51,266 nt of DNA from an uncultured Roseiflexaceae bacterium. GTDB lineage: Bacteria; Chloroflexota; Chloroflexia; Chloroflexales; Roseiflexaceae. The notes under the pieces were generated by a model, which saw only the letters and a program-made list of their open reading frames with translations, was not told the origin of the DNA and searched no databases. The stretch is from contig CALKHR010000133.1 in NCBI GenBank assembly GCA_937988885.1, positions 1-51,266 of the forward strand, written 5' to 3'. This document shows positions 34,201 to 41,838 of this stretch, one piece after another (position 1 is the first letter of the stretch; every line of letters starts with the position of its first letter). Position numbers and translations under genes: made by a program.

Positions 34201-35839
34201 CACGACCAATCCTTCTGGTTTAACCACGGTTATCACCTATTCGAGCACACTCAACGGGTATGGCCCATCGCAGACGGCGCCGACCGATGCTGGCACCTAC
34301 GATGTGTTTGTTCAGGTCGATGACCCCAATTATGGCGGTTCGGCGACCGCGATGCTGACGATCAATAAGGCGACCGCTACGGTTACCCTGACGGATCTCA
34401 ATCATACGTACGATGGTACGCCGCGCCCGGCCTCTGCTACGACGATGCCGCCTGCGTTGCCTGTGGTCTTCACCTATAGCGGTGGGGGGTATGGCCCCTC
34501 CGCCACACCACCAACCAATGCTGGGTCGTATACCGTTCAGGCGACCATCGATCATCAAAACTACCAGGGTTCAACAACTGACACGTTGGTGATCGCAAAG
34601 GCCAACGCCACGATCACTGTCACCAATCTGAACCAGAACTACGATGGTTCGGAGCACCCGGTGACAGTGACGACAACGCCGGCTGGCTTGCCGTATACGG
34701 TGACCTACAACGGCTCGTCTCGCCCGCCGACAAGCGCTGGCTCGTATACCGTCGTGGTGACGATCAACCATCAGAACTATCAGGGCGCTACCACAGTGAC
34801 TCTGGTGATTAACAAAGCCTCTCAAACGATCACGTTTGGCACGCTGCCCAACAAGGTCTATGGTGATCCTCCATTCACGGTGAGTGCAACAGCATCGTCG
34901 GGCTTGCCAGTGACGTTCGTCGCTAGTGGTCAGTGTACTGTCTCGGGCAACACCGTCACGATCACGGGTGCCGGTAGCTGTACGATCACAGCCACCCAAG
35001 CTGGCAACGAGAACTACAGCGCTGCAACGCCTGTCGCTCGCGTCTTCACGATCAGCAAGGCCGATCAGGTGATTTCGTTCGGCGTGTTGGTTGACCGTGT
35101 GCTGGCAAATTCGCCCTTCACAGTGAGCGCGACGGCATCGTCGGGCTTGGCGGTGACGTTCACGGCCACTGGTCAGTGTACCGTTTCGGGCACCACGGTG
35201 ACCCTCACGGGCTTGGGTGTATGTAACATTACAGCCAACCAGGCCGGCAATGCAAACTACAACGCCGCCGCGCCTGTATCGCGCTCCTTCCGCATCGTCG
35301 AGGCGTTCTTGGCGATGATGCCGATGGTGATGGATCATCCGAAGCCGGACTTGGTCGGTAGCTTCACGCTGAGCACTGGCACGATCGTGCCGGATACGCC
35401 GGTCGTCGTCACGGTGACGGTCACCAATACCGGTACGGCATCGGCGGAGGGCTTCTGGGTGGACTTCTACATCGAGCCGTCGTCGCCGCCCACCGATACC
35501 AACCAGCCTTGGAACCGCCGCTGCAAGTTGGTGCCGTGCTATGGTATCGCGTGGTACGTTGACCAAGTCATCTTGCCGGGCGAGAGCATCACTCTGACCT
35601 CGACGCCCGATAGCTACTACGCACCGAACACACGCTGGCAGCGTATCTTCCTGAAGGATACGAAGTCGCTGTACCTGTACGTGGATAGCTGGAACCCAGG
35701 TATGGCCACAGGTGCTGTCGAAGAGTTGGACGAGACGAATAACGTCGCATCGTTCACCATCACCACACGGCGTACAAACACGGATGCATCTGTGCAACCT
35801 TTGCCGGATACACTGCCACCACGCCCCGTGCGACCATAA
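31253..35839 (+). CDS. large secreted mosaic surface protein (PPC-like, beta-helix, Ig-like and MBG repeats, CARDB)
   Basis: Protein of 1528 residues with a signal peptide ending near A-L-A-A-G-H (about 40). Order: a PPC-like sandwich (about 42-180), a parallel beta-helix-like region (about 182-420, with N-Y-W-G-D-A-S-G-P), and five Ig-like repeats of about 105 residues (about 433-960), each starting L-V-F-x-T-x-P and containing T-I-A-I-D-x-N-P and T-F-x-D-L-S-I-D-K. Next are three MBG-type repeats with H-T-Y-D-G-T-P, two related repeats with S-A-T-A-S-S-G-L-P-V-T-F, and a C-terminal CARDB-like domain (about 1365-1510). No anchor motif is seen at the end. GAGGAAA precedes the ATG. Probably an adhesin or matrix protein. 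Confidence 0.8.
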   Translation: MDTAPSFLRTATQRSFHLLFAALLALSLVLQVAPAQVALAAGHDDLANATEIIPPLLNDSTNTTGASRDTGEIGGNNGTCNFPAIGNTRSVWYRYSPTSDGFLYLDTFGSNYDTVLEVFSGPATPTFAQLTSLLCNDDAGTTSQSALVVPVTSGTHYYIVVRRFGGGLGGDLVFSATFDTTLHIYVDQVNGLATNPGTQERPLKTIQQGINAAQPNSSVVHIVSTGEHGEAVVINKSLTLDAPTDAVSVNSFTLNAGADVTLTGSAITAPVVNVNSGASIQQGISLVGLNGSVNVGNGTFAENVTIAKPLTLIAVNEGSATIEPASGNAVTISVANVIVRGLNLKASAGTAVNITGGSNITVQRNNITDSTNGVANSTATIVNAQSNYWGDASGPTHASNPGGSGTNVSNNVSYRPWCSAPIPTCGALSGEATKLVFSTSPGNSTAAQPLSPQPVVQVQDNANNIDTSYIGSVTIAIDTNPGGGTLAGTLTVPVVNGEAVFTDLSIDKVGTGYTLIATSGSLTSATSTAFDITAGPVTQLVFTQQPTDTEAGATIAPPIVVEARDAGGNVVTNFTGSVMIAFGTNPVTPGGATLSGTTATNAVAGVATFSDLSINKPSTYTLVASILGPILQTSNQFVISAGPPTKLVFTTSPSDTPATSPLAPAPVVEVRDAADNVVTDYNGTVTIAIDNNPSAGTLSGTTTVTVVNGVATFSNLSIDKAGTGYTLVATGGSLTQATSTAFDITVGAPATLEFSVQPSNAIAGDAISPAIVVRVLDAGGNLVTSYNSDVSLGIQTNPGGGTFITPAAATVAASGGIATFNNIAIDKSGVGYALQATSENLTPVTSAPFNITHAAAAALVFQTSPGNTEVNANLTPAPVVRVVDIYGNTVTSANNAITLGFDNNPTGAAFGGVGSLTLNATAGEATFNDISINQIGTGYTLKATAAALTPAISNPFNITKLGAAVIISDLLHTYDGTPKAVSVTTNPSGLTTVITYSSTLNGYGPSQTAPTDAGTYDVFVQVDDPNYGGSATAMLTINKATATVTLTDLNHTYDGTPRPASATTMPPALPVVFTYSGGGYGPSATPPTNAGSYTVQATIDHQNYQGSTTDTLVIAKANATITVTNLNQNYDGSEHPVTVTTTPAGLPYTVTYNGSSRPPTSAGSYTVVVTINHQNYQGATTVTLVINKASQTITFGTLPNKVYGDPPFTVSATASSGLPVTFVASGQCTVSGNTVTITGAGSCTITATQAGNENYSAATPVARVFTISKADQVISFGVLVDRVLANSPFTVSATASSGLAVTFTATGQCTVSGTTVTLTGLGVCNITANQAGNANYNAAAPVSRSFRIVEAFLAMMPMVMDHPKPDLVGSFTLSTGTIVPDTPVVVTVTVTNTGTASAEGFWVDFYIEPSSPPTDTNQPWNRRCKLVPCYGIAWYVDQVILPGESITLTSTPDSYYAPNTRWQRIFLKDTKSLYLYVDSWNPGMATGAVEELDETNNVASFTITTRRTNTDASVQPLPDTLPPRPVRP
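32549..34131. repeat. five coding repeats of about 318 bases
   Basis: Units begin at about 32549, 32866, 33185, 33499 and 33820. They encode Ig-like domains with similar sequence, so recombination between units is possible. Confidence 0.75.
34141..35300. repeat. five coding repeats of about 235 bases (MBG-like)
   Basis: Units begin at about 34141, 34375, 34609, 34828 and 35065. The first three share the Y-D-G-T/S motif; the last two share A-T-A-S-S-G-L and T-V-S-G-x-T-V-T. Confidence 0.7.
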
Positions 35840-35847
35840 CTGAATAG

Positions 35848-35878
35848 AGCGAGTGCATACATTGGGTGTGCACTCGCT
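35848..35878 (+). terminator. terminator hairpin after the mosaic surface protein
   Basis: Perfect 10-base stem AGCGAGTGCA / TGCACTCGCT, 11-base loop, nine bases past the stop codon. The following sequence is only mildly T-rich. Confidence 0.65.
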
Positions 35879-36018
35879 TCATTCGCCTTTACCAATGCCG
35901 TATAATGGAACTAGCTATTTTATTTGCGATCTAGCAACGCTTATAACAATGATACAAACAACGTTGCCAGCGCTTTCACAAGCACATTGCTGCTTGGTTT
36001 CTCAGAAAGGAGATCATT

Positions 36019-36885
36019 GTGCAATGGTATAAAATTGGTCGCCTTTTGGCAGTGTGTGGCATGCTCATGATGATCATTGGCGTGAGTGTGCTACCAGCCC
36101 ACGGTGCTGACCTCTCGCGCGATAACCTACCCTTGCTGGCTCCTTCGCCGCGCCCGACGCTCGCCCCAGAGCGCCGTGGTGGCGGTGCTGACCTGCCACC
36201 AGCAATGGGCCGCCTGACAGGCACGGTGCTTGAGCAGCCGAGTGGTGCTCCGAAGCCTGGTGTTCCAGTCAACATCGGCGGCACGGTCATTGTGAGCGAT
36301 GCTAATGGCAATTACGATGTGTGGTTGCTGCCCGGCACCTACACGGTGACGGTGGAGTTGGATTCTTCGCAACTGGCGATGCCGTTTGTTCCGCTTTCGG
36401 CCGATATTGTGGCGGATCAAACCACGGTGCTGCATGTGAACTACGCTACGGCGTTGCAGCCCACTGAGGTGCCAGCGGCCGAGGAGCCCACTGCGGAGCC
36501 AACCCCTGAGCCTGTGTTGACCGCAACCACCGAGGAGACTCCTGTGCCCATCGAGCAGGCTCAGGCTGCGCCGCCTGCCGAGGGTCCTTCGAGCGAGCAA
36601 GTGGTGTCGCGTTTGCCCCGCACCAGCAGCGATGGCAATAGCGCTTGGTTGTGGGTCAGCTTCGGTATGATCCTGCTGATCGGCGGTGTGGCATTGGAGT
36701 ACAACCGCTCGCGCCGCTTGGCTATCGCGAGCGCCAACCGCGCCCGCACCCAGAACGACAACGCTCGCCTGCTGGACCAGTTGCTCACGAAGAGCGACGT
36801 GCAGGCTCCACGCAAGGCCGAAGTCGATAACGATCCTTTGCTTTCTGCATTGCTTACTGGCGAGCAGAACGATAACAACAAGTAG
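36019..36885 (+). CDS. surface protein with LPRTS motif and transmembrane segment
   Basis: Protein of 288 residues from a GTG with AAAGGAGAT upstream. Signal peptide ends near A-H-G-A (about 29). A single carboxypeptidase-regulatory-like beta domain (about 65-140) has G-V-P-V-N-I-G-G-T-V-I-V-S-D-A-N-G-N-Y and L-P-G-T-Y-T-V-T-V. A Pro/Glu/Thr linker follows, then L-P-R-T-S-S-D-G at 199-206, a hydrophobic helix (about 209-227) and N-R-S-R-R. The motif and helix resemble the L-P-E-T-S end of the sortase substrate at 17260-19278, but here a 58-residue polar tail follows, which is long for a sorting signal. It may be a membrane protein with a cytoplasmic tail instead. Confidence 0.7.
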   Translation: MQWYKIGRLLAVCGMLMMIIGVSVLPAHGADLSRDNLPLLAPSPRPTLAPERRGGGADLPPAMGRLTGTVLEQPSGAPKPGVPVNIGGTVIVSDANGNYDVWLLPGTYTVTVELDSSQLAMPFVPLSADIVADQTTVLHVNYATALQPTEVPAAEEPTAEPTPEPVLTATTEETPVPIEQAQAAPPAEGPSSEQVVSRLPRTSSDGNSAWLWVSFGMILLIGGVALEYNRSRRLAIASANRARTQNDNARLLDQLLTKSDVQAPRKAEVDNDPLLSALLTGEQNDNNK

Positions 36886-36896
36886 TTCAAACGCTG

Positions 36897-36934
36897 CAGG
36901 GGGATCAGGTGGCCGAAGCCGCCTGATCCCCCTG
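36897..36934. terminator. bidirectional terminator between convergent genes
   Basis: Perfect 13-base stem CAGGGGGATCAGG / CCTGATCCCCCTG, 12-base loop, then TTGTTGTTTG. It lies 11 bases after the LPRTS gene and 20 before the clpB stop. Confidence 0.85.
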
Positions 36935-36953
36935 TTGTTGTTTGTGCCGATGT

Positions 36954-39560
36954 TTAGACCGCTACCTTCTGCTCTTTGTGCATGGTGATCTTCCCATGCT
37001 CATCGACATCCACTAGGATCGTATCGCCATCGCGGAACTCGCCTTGTAGCAGGCTGAGCGCCAGCGGGTTCTGCAACTGCTGCTGGATCACGCGTTTGAG
37101 CGGTCGTGCACCGTAGATCGGGTCGTACCCCTCGTTCGCCAATTGCTCGATCGCGCTCGGTGACAACTCCAACGTGATCTTGCGTTTCGCCAGCAGTTGC
37201 CGCAGGTTGCCGAGCTGGATCTGGATGACCTGGCTGATCTGCTCGCGGCTCAGCGGGCTGAACACGATGGTTTCGTCGATACGGTTCAGGAACTCGGGTC
37301 GGAACTCGTCGCGCAACTCCTCCATCACTCGGGAGCGCACCACCTCGGAGCTTGCGCCGCTCTGCGTCAGCTCTTGGATGATCGGGCTGGCGATATTGCT
37401 CGTCATAATCACCACGGTGTTCTTGAAGTTCACTACGCGGCCCTGGCCATCCGTCAAGCGCCCGTCGTCGAGCAACTGCAGCAGCACATTAAAGACATCC
37501 GGGTGCGCCTTCTCGATCTCGTCGAACAGCACCACCGCGTAGGGGCGTCGCCGCACCGCCTCGGTGAGCTGGCCGCCCTCCTCGTAGCCAACATAGCCGG
37601 GAGGCGCGCCAACCAATCGCGCAACCGTGTGCTTCTCCATATATTCCGACATATCGAGCCGGATCATGGCGTTCTCGTCGTCGAACAAAAACTCGGCGAG
37701 CGCACGGGCAAGCTCGGTTTTACCAACACCCGTCGGACCCAAGAACAGGAACGAGCCGAGTGGCCGATTGGGGTCTTGCAGGCCCGCACGCGCGCGCCGC
37801 ACCGCGTTGGCAACCGCACGCACCGCGTCGTCCTGGCCAACTACCCGCTGATGCAGGCGCTCCTCCATCTTGATCAGCTTCTCGACCTCGCCCTCCAGCA
37901 GTTTGCTGACGGGCACGTTCGTCCACTTCGAGACCACTTCGGCGATATCTTGCTCATCGACCTCTTGCTTGAGCAGGTTGCTGCCTTTGGACTCAAGCTG
38001 ATGCTCGGCCTCGGCGAGCTCCTTCTGCAGCCGGATCAGTTGGCCGTACTGCAGCTCCGCTGCCTTGTTGTAATCGTACTCGCGCTGTGCTCGCTCGATC
38101 GCCAAGTGCGTCTGCTCGATCTGCTCCTTGAGCTGCTGCAGCCGCTCAAGCGCCTCGCGTTCGTGCTGCAACTGCGCCTCCACGGCGTTGCGGCGCTCGC
38201 GCAAGTTCGCCAACTCCTGCTCCAGCTTCTCAAGCCGCTCCTTGCTGGCCTGATCCTTCTCCTTCTTCAGCGCCTCGCGCTCGATCTCCAACTGCATCAT
38301 CCGCCGTTTGAGGTCGTCGAGTTCCTGCGGGTCGCTGGTGATGCTCATGCGCAAGCGGGCCGCCGCCTCGTCGATCAAGTCGATGGCCTTATCGGGCAGG
38401 AAGCGGTCGGTGATGTAGCGCTCGGAGAGCTCGGCTGCCGCGATGATCGCGCCATCGGTGATGCGCACGCCGTGGTGGCTCTCGTAGCGCTCCTTCAAGC
38501 CGCGCAGGATGCTGATGGTGTCCTCGACATTGGGCTGATCAACAACCACGGGCTGGAAGCGTCGCTCGAGCGCGGCGTCCTTCTCGATGTACTTGCGGTA
38601 CTCATCGAGCGTGGTGGCACCCACCAGCCGCAACTCGCCACGGGCCAGCATCGGCTTGAGCATATTGCCTGCGTCCATCGCGCCCTCGGCTGCGCCCGCG
38701 CCCACCACCGTGTGCAACTCATCAACGAACAGCACCACATCGTCGCGCTCTTGGATCTCCTTGAGCACGGCCTTCAAGCGCTCCTCGAACTCGCCACGAT
38801 ACTTGGCGCCAGCGATCAGCGCGCCCATATCGAGTGCCACGATCGTCTTGTCCTTCAGCGCCTCGGGCACGTCGCCGCGCATAATGCGCTGTGCCAAACC
38901 CTCGACGATCGCCGTCTTACCGACACCCGGCTCGCCGATCAGCACCGGGTTGTTTTTCGTGCGACGCGAAAGGATCTGGATGACCCGTCGGATCTCCTCG
39001 TCGCGGCCAATCACCGGATCGAGCTTACCGCGTCGGGCCAGATCGGTCAGGTTGCGGCCATACTGCTCCAGGGCCGCGTAGGTGCCCTCGGGCGTGGCGC
39101 TGGTGACGCGCTGCGTGCCGCGTACCTCGCGTAGGGCGGTCAGCAGCTTGTCGCGGGTGATGCCCTGGCCAGAGAGCAGACGCTGCGCGACGCCACCCGC
39201 GTGCGCGAGGATCGCCAACAGCAGGTGCTCGGTCGAGACATATTCATCGCCGAATTGGCCTAATTCATCGTGAGCGCGGACAAGCACGTTGCGTAGACGG
39301 CTGGAGAGCTCCAACTGCACGCCACCGCCACTGACGCGGGGGAATTTGCCGATCTCAGTGCGCAGTTGCTGCTGCAGCACGCCAACAGGCACATTAAGCT
39401 TACCAAGCACAGCGGGTACAACGCCGTTTGGCTGCTCGATCAGTGCCAATAATAAATGTTCGGGCTCAATGATGCTATTACCATTACGCTCGGCAAGATT
39501 TTGTGCCGCAACGATTGCTTCCTCTGATTTTTGTGTAAACCTATTTGTATTGAAAGACAT
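36954..39560 (-). CDS. clpB: ATP-dependent chaperone ClpB
   Basis: Protein of 868 residues, normal for ClpB. N-terminal Clp-N repeats (about 1-145). First AAA+ with Walker A G-E-P-G-V-G-K-T and V-L-F-V-D-E-L-H. A coiled-coil middle domain (about 410-530) is rich in E/K/Q, as in ClpB rather than ClpA. Second AAA+ has G-P-T-G-V-G-K-T and V-V-L-F-D-E-I-E-K-A-H. No ClpP-binding IGF loop was noted, in line with a disaggregase. AGAGGAG precedes the ATG. No CIRCE or HAIR heat-shock box was seen upstream; a GTTGTAA palindrome is there instead. Confidence 0.95.
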   Translation of the reverse strand: MSFNTNRFTQKSEEAIVAAQNLAERNGNSIIEPEHLLLALIEQPNGVVPAVLGKLNVPVGVLQQQLRTEIGKFPRVSGGGVQLELSSRLRNVLVRAHDELGQFGDEYVSTEHLLLAILAHAGGVAQRLLSGQGITRDKLLTALREVRGTQRVTSATPEGTYAALEQYGRNLTDLARRGKLDPVIGRDEEIRRVIQILSRRTKNNPVLIGEPGVGKTAIVEGLAQRIMRGDVPEALKDKTIVALDMGALIAGAKYRGEFEERLKAVLKEIQERDDVVLFVDELHTVVGAGAAEGAMDAGNMLKPMLARGELRLVGATTLDEYRKYIEKDAALERRFQPVVVDQPNVEDTISILRGLKERYESHHGVRITDGAIIAAAELSERYITDRFLPDKAIDLIDEAAARLRMSITSDPQELDDLKRRMMQLEIEREALKKEKDQASKERLEKLEQELANLRERRNAVEAQLQHEREALERLQQLKEQIEQTHLAIERAQREYDYNKAAELQYGQLIRLQKELAEAEHQLESKGSNLLKQEVDEQDIAEVVSKWTNVPVSKLLEGEVEKLIKMEERLHQRVVGQDDAVRAVANAVRRARAGLQDPNRPLGSFLFLGPTGVGKTELARALAEFLFDDENAMIRLDMSEYMEKHTVARLVGAPPGYVGYEEGGQLTEAVRRRPYAVVLFDEIEKAHPDVFNVLLQLLDDGRLTDGQGRVVNFKNTVVIMTSNIASPIIQELTQSGASSEVVRSRVMEELRDEFRPEFLNRIDETIVFSPLSREQISQVIQIQLGNLRQLLAKRKITLELSPSAIEQLANEGYDPIYGARPLKRVIQQQLQNPLALSLLQGEFRDGDTILVDVDEHGKITMHKEQKVAV

Positions 39561-39639
39561 TGGTTTACTCCTCTCTCCGATATTTGCTAAGGATAGAGTA
39601 ACATATCTTCTAAATGAAAATCGTTAACGTTCTATTTGA

Positions 39640-39659
39640 GTTGTAATAGTTTTTACAAC
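39640..39659. promoter_or_regulatory. GTTGTAA-6-TTACAAC palindrome upstream of clpB
   Basis: Perfect 7-base arms with a 6-base spacer, 80-100 bases before the clpB start. It may be an operator for heat-shock control or part of a promoter. Confidence 0.4.
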
Positions 39660-39680
39660 ACTTCTGTGTGTTAGACGAAC

Positions 39681-39708
39681 AAAAGGCGGGATGCTGTTGC
39701 ACCCCGCC
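39681..39708 (-). terminator. terminator after the GIDE-domain gene
   Basis: GGCGGG-A-TGC-TGTT-GCA-C-CCCGCC, one mismatch in the stem. On the minus strand it is followed by TTTTGTT. It lies 27 bases past the stop. Confidence 0.8.
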
Positions 39709-39734
39709 CGATGAGAGATTCGTCTCTAACGATT

Positions 39735-40481
39735 CTAGGTGAGCAGATCGATGATGACCAGGAGAACACCCAACACGCCCGAGCCGATGGTGACGTACCT
39801 CAGGTTACGCGACCACGACTCGGCGGATTGCATCAACTCGCGCTCGCTCTTGCGGCTGATGATGAAGTGGCCCTTACCGCGCGGGTCTCGTGTGATCATC
39901 GGCTGACCTTCGTGATCGACTGCGAAGCCCAAGATGTAGACCTTGGTGCCGACCGGCAGGGCGCGCTCGGTCATCCTCTTGCCGAGTGTACGGCGTCGCG
40001 CCATTGTTTGGGCTGGCTCATCCTCGAAGCGATTCGCCATCTCGATCAGGTCGAGATCGGCGCCCTCTGGATTCACCAAGATTTGGCCAGTCGCATCGCG
40101 TACCCAGAAGTTCGTGCGTCGATCCTCGCTCGTGATAGTTTCGCTGCCCCGTTCCGTTTTGCGCGTCGTTTTGCCGTCGGAGTCGCGGCTGGTCACTTCT
40201 TCCTCGTATTCGCGGGTCACTTGGTAGGTGTACGCAACAGAGGGTTTTTTGGAGATCGGTCCGGTGAGCGGGGTCGAACACTCGATAATGCCTTCGACTT
40301 CGCAGGCTTGGGCGAGGGCGTCGGAACCGAGCGTGCCAACAACACGGGTATGCAGATCCTTGAGGAGTTGGGCGGTGTACGTGTCCGTTGCGCTCATAGC
40401 GCGAAGTTTGCTCGATTCACTTCGATAGATGAAGAAGCAAATCAGAGCTACGATTAGGAGGATTACGCCAATGAAGATCAT
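39735..40481 (-). CDS. GIDE-domain membrane protein
   Basis: Protein of 248 residues. Two membrane helices frame it (about 1-19 and 228-246). Between them is a GIDE-type domain, known from eukaryotic mitochondrial E3 ligase MUL1 and from bacterial proteins: V-E-G-I-I-E-C-S-T-P-L-T-G-P-I-S, Y-T-Y-Q-V-T-R-E-Y, N-F-W-V-R-D-A-T-G-Q-I-L-V-N-P-E-G-A-D. There is no RING domain, so it is no ubiquitin ligase. The M-I-F-I-G-V-I start has AGGAAAGGA six bases upstream; the frame is open further up but not coding-like. Function in bacteria unknown. Confidence 0.7.
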   Translation of the reverse strand: MIFIGVILLIVALICFFIYRSESSKLRAMSATDTYTAQLLKDLHTRVVGTLGSDALAQACEVEGIIECSTPLTGPISKKPSVAYTYQVTREYEEEVTSRDSDGKTTRKTERGSETITSEDRRTNFWVRDATGQILVNPEGADLDLIEMANRFEDEPAQTMARRRTLGKRMTERALPVGTKVYILGFAVDHEGQPMITRDPRGKGHFIISRKSERELMQSAESWSRNLRYVTIGSGVLGVLLVIIDLLT

Positions 40482-41233
40482 CGAAGGTCCTTTCCTCAGG
40501 CTACTGCGTCTATGACAAGGGTTATGTCGGTTTGCAAACGGCGGGCACGCGATGATAGGTCCTCTACAAGTATACAACGATACTGTTCGTCGAAAATTGC
40601 CGTTTTCTCAAGCTCTATCGATGAGTCGATATGCCATATGCCCGATGTGATAGTTATGCGATGCCTCTTGTGTGTACGTGCTTAGTGCGCTTAGGTTTCA
40701 AAAGATCTGGCTGGCTTCCTCATTCTCCAAGGCTGTGTTGCAGTGTTGGGATACAGGCGAAAGGAACACTGGCACACCATCTGCTAGAGAACGAAACCAC
40801 GGTTTAATCGTCGTCCATGGGCAAAGGTTAGGTGTCATGAGGATAATAGTTCATTATCAATAATGCTTCGATGATAGATTTTAGAGGTGTATATAGTATA
40901 TGTTTCGTGCATTATTTATTTTAAGGACGTTTATTAGTGCTTTTAGGGTGTAATGACATGTGTGTGAGAGTGAACTGTTTTGTTTTTAAATCGATAAAGA
41001 GAAAGCTTGACTCTCTTTTATGTGATGTGTAAAGTTGTTATATGTTCTTCTAATGTTCCCCGTGGCTAAAGGTGGTTATAACGTTCCACAAACACTCAAC
41101 AGGATAGAACATATATCCAATAGGACCAAGATGATGAATGGCATTTCAAGGCGAAATGCTTGCTTTGTTGTCTCTAAGATTGCGGTGGGGCGGCTGAGTG
41201 GTGGACTAACACGTTGCACGATATGGGTTTCTC
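40482..41233. other. AT-rich gap with no supported gene
   Basis: About 750 bases, clearly lower in GC than both flanks, with only short open frames that lack ribosome sites and coding bias. A weak hairpin AAAGAGA / TCTCTTT lies about 40998-41020. It may hold promoters for both neighbours, a decayed gene, or a small RNA; nothing definite can be read. Confidence 0.5.
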
Positions 41234-41818
41234 ATGAACACGACACAGCGCCTTCTTCACACACTAACACACGCTTTTTTTCGTCATCTTCCTGCGATCT
41301 GCGCCGCCATCATACTCATTGTTGGTATAGTAACGCTGGTCGCGTATTTCCCCAAAACACCCTCTGCACGACGCGCAATGGCCCAAGAACAATGGGCTAA
41401 GCAGCCATTCGAGGGGTATCGTATTTCGATGCGGGTCGAATACCTCAACCAAGCTTGTTTCCAAGAGATCGAAGTGGAACAAGAGCGGGTGAGCAAGGTG
41501 ATTAGCGATACCTGCCAGTCGAGTTCATTCTCTTCGATGACGATCGGTCGTCTTTTTGAGATCAGTGAACGGGTTCAGCAGGCGCCGACCTGCTACGCTG
41601 ATTCTGAGCCGTGCGCTTGTCGGCAGGCGCGCCTGGGTTCTATCACCTACGATGCGACATTCGGGTTCCCGCACGAGATCAATTACCGCCGTGTGGTGCA
41701 GCCGAACTGGACGCACCCGGATTTCTGGAAGCGTTTGTGGGGTCGTCGCACGATGCCCAAGTGCGAGCTAACGCGCAGCACCCGCATTGTGGTGCTCTCG
41801 TTCGCGCCGCTGCCGTAA
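41234..41818 (+). CDS. membrane-anchored protein, DUF6174-like
   Basis: Protein of 194 residues. One N-terminal membrane helix (about 18-40) anchors a small extracytoplasmic domain. The domain has the pattern F-E-G-Y-R-I-S-M-R-V-E-Y, C-F-Q-E-I-E-V, V-S-K-V-I-S-D-T-C, M-T-I-G-R-L-F-E-I, and near the end F-G-F-P-H-E-I-N-Y-R-R, which fits DUF6174-type proteins. Six cysteines lie in the domain. No good ribosome site precedes the ATG at 41234, so the start is uncertain. It is convergent with uvrA, 20 bases away. Function unknown. Confidence 0.6.
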   Translation: MNTTQRLLHTLTHAFFRHLPAICAAIILIVGIVTLVAYFPKTPSARRAMAQEQWAKQPFEGYRISMRVEYLNQACFQEIEVEQERVSKVISDTCQSSSFSSMTIGRLFEISERVQQAPTCYADSEPCACRQARLGSITYDATFGFPHEINYRRVVQPNWTHPDFWKRLWGRRTMPKCELTRSTRIVVLSFAPLP

Positions 41819-41838
41819 GCGATGCCGTTTGTGATGCG

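Noticed and set aside
34571..35797. 408-codon minus-strand frame in the mosaic surface protein
   Set aside because: Antisense shadow of repeat-rich coding DNA with Arg/His-rich translation.
37197..39134. 645-codon open frame on the plus strand inside clpB
   Set aside because: Antisense to clpB, Leu/Gln-rich low-complexity translation, no ribosome site.
40672..40863. 63-codon plus-strand frame in the AT-rich gap
   Set aside because: No ribosome site, no coding bias and no pattern in the translation.
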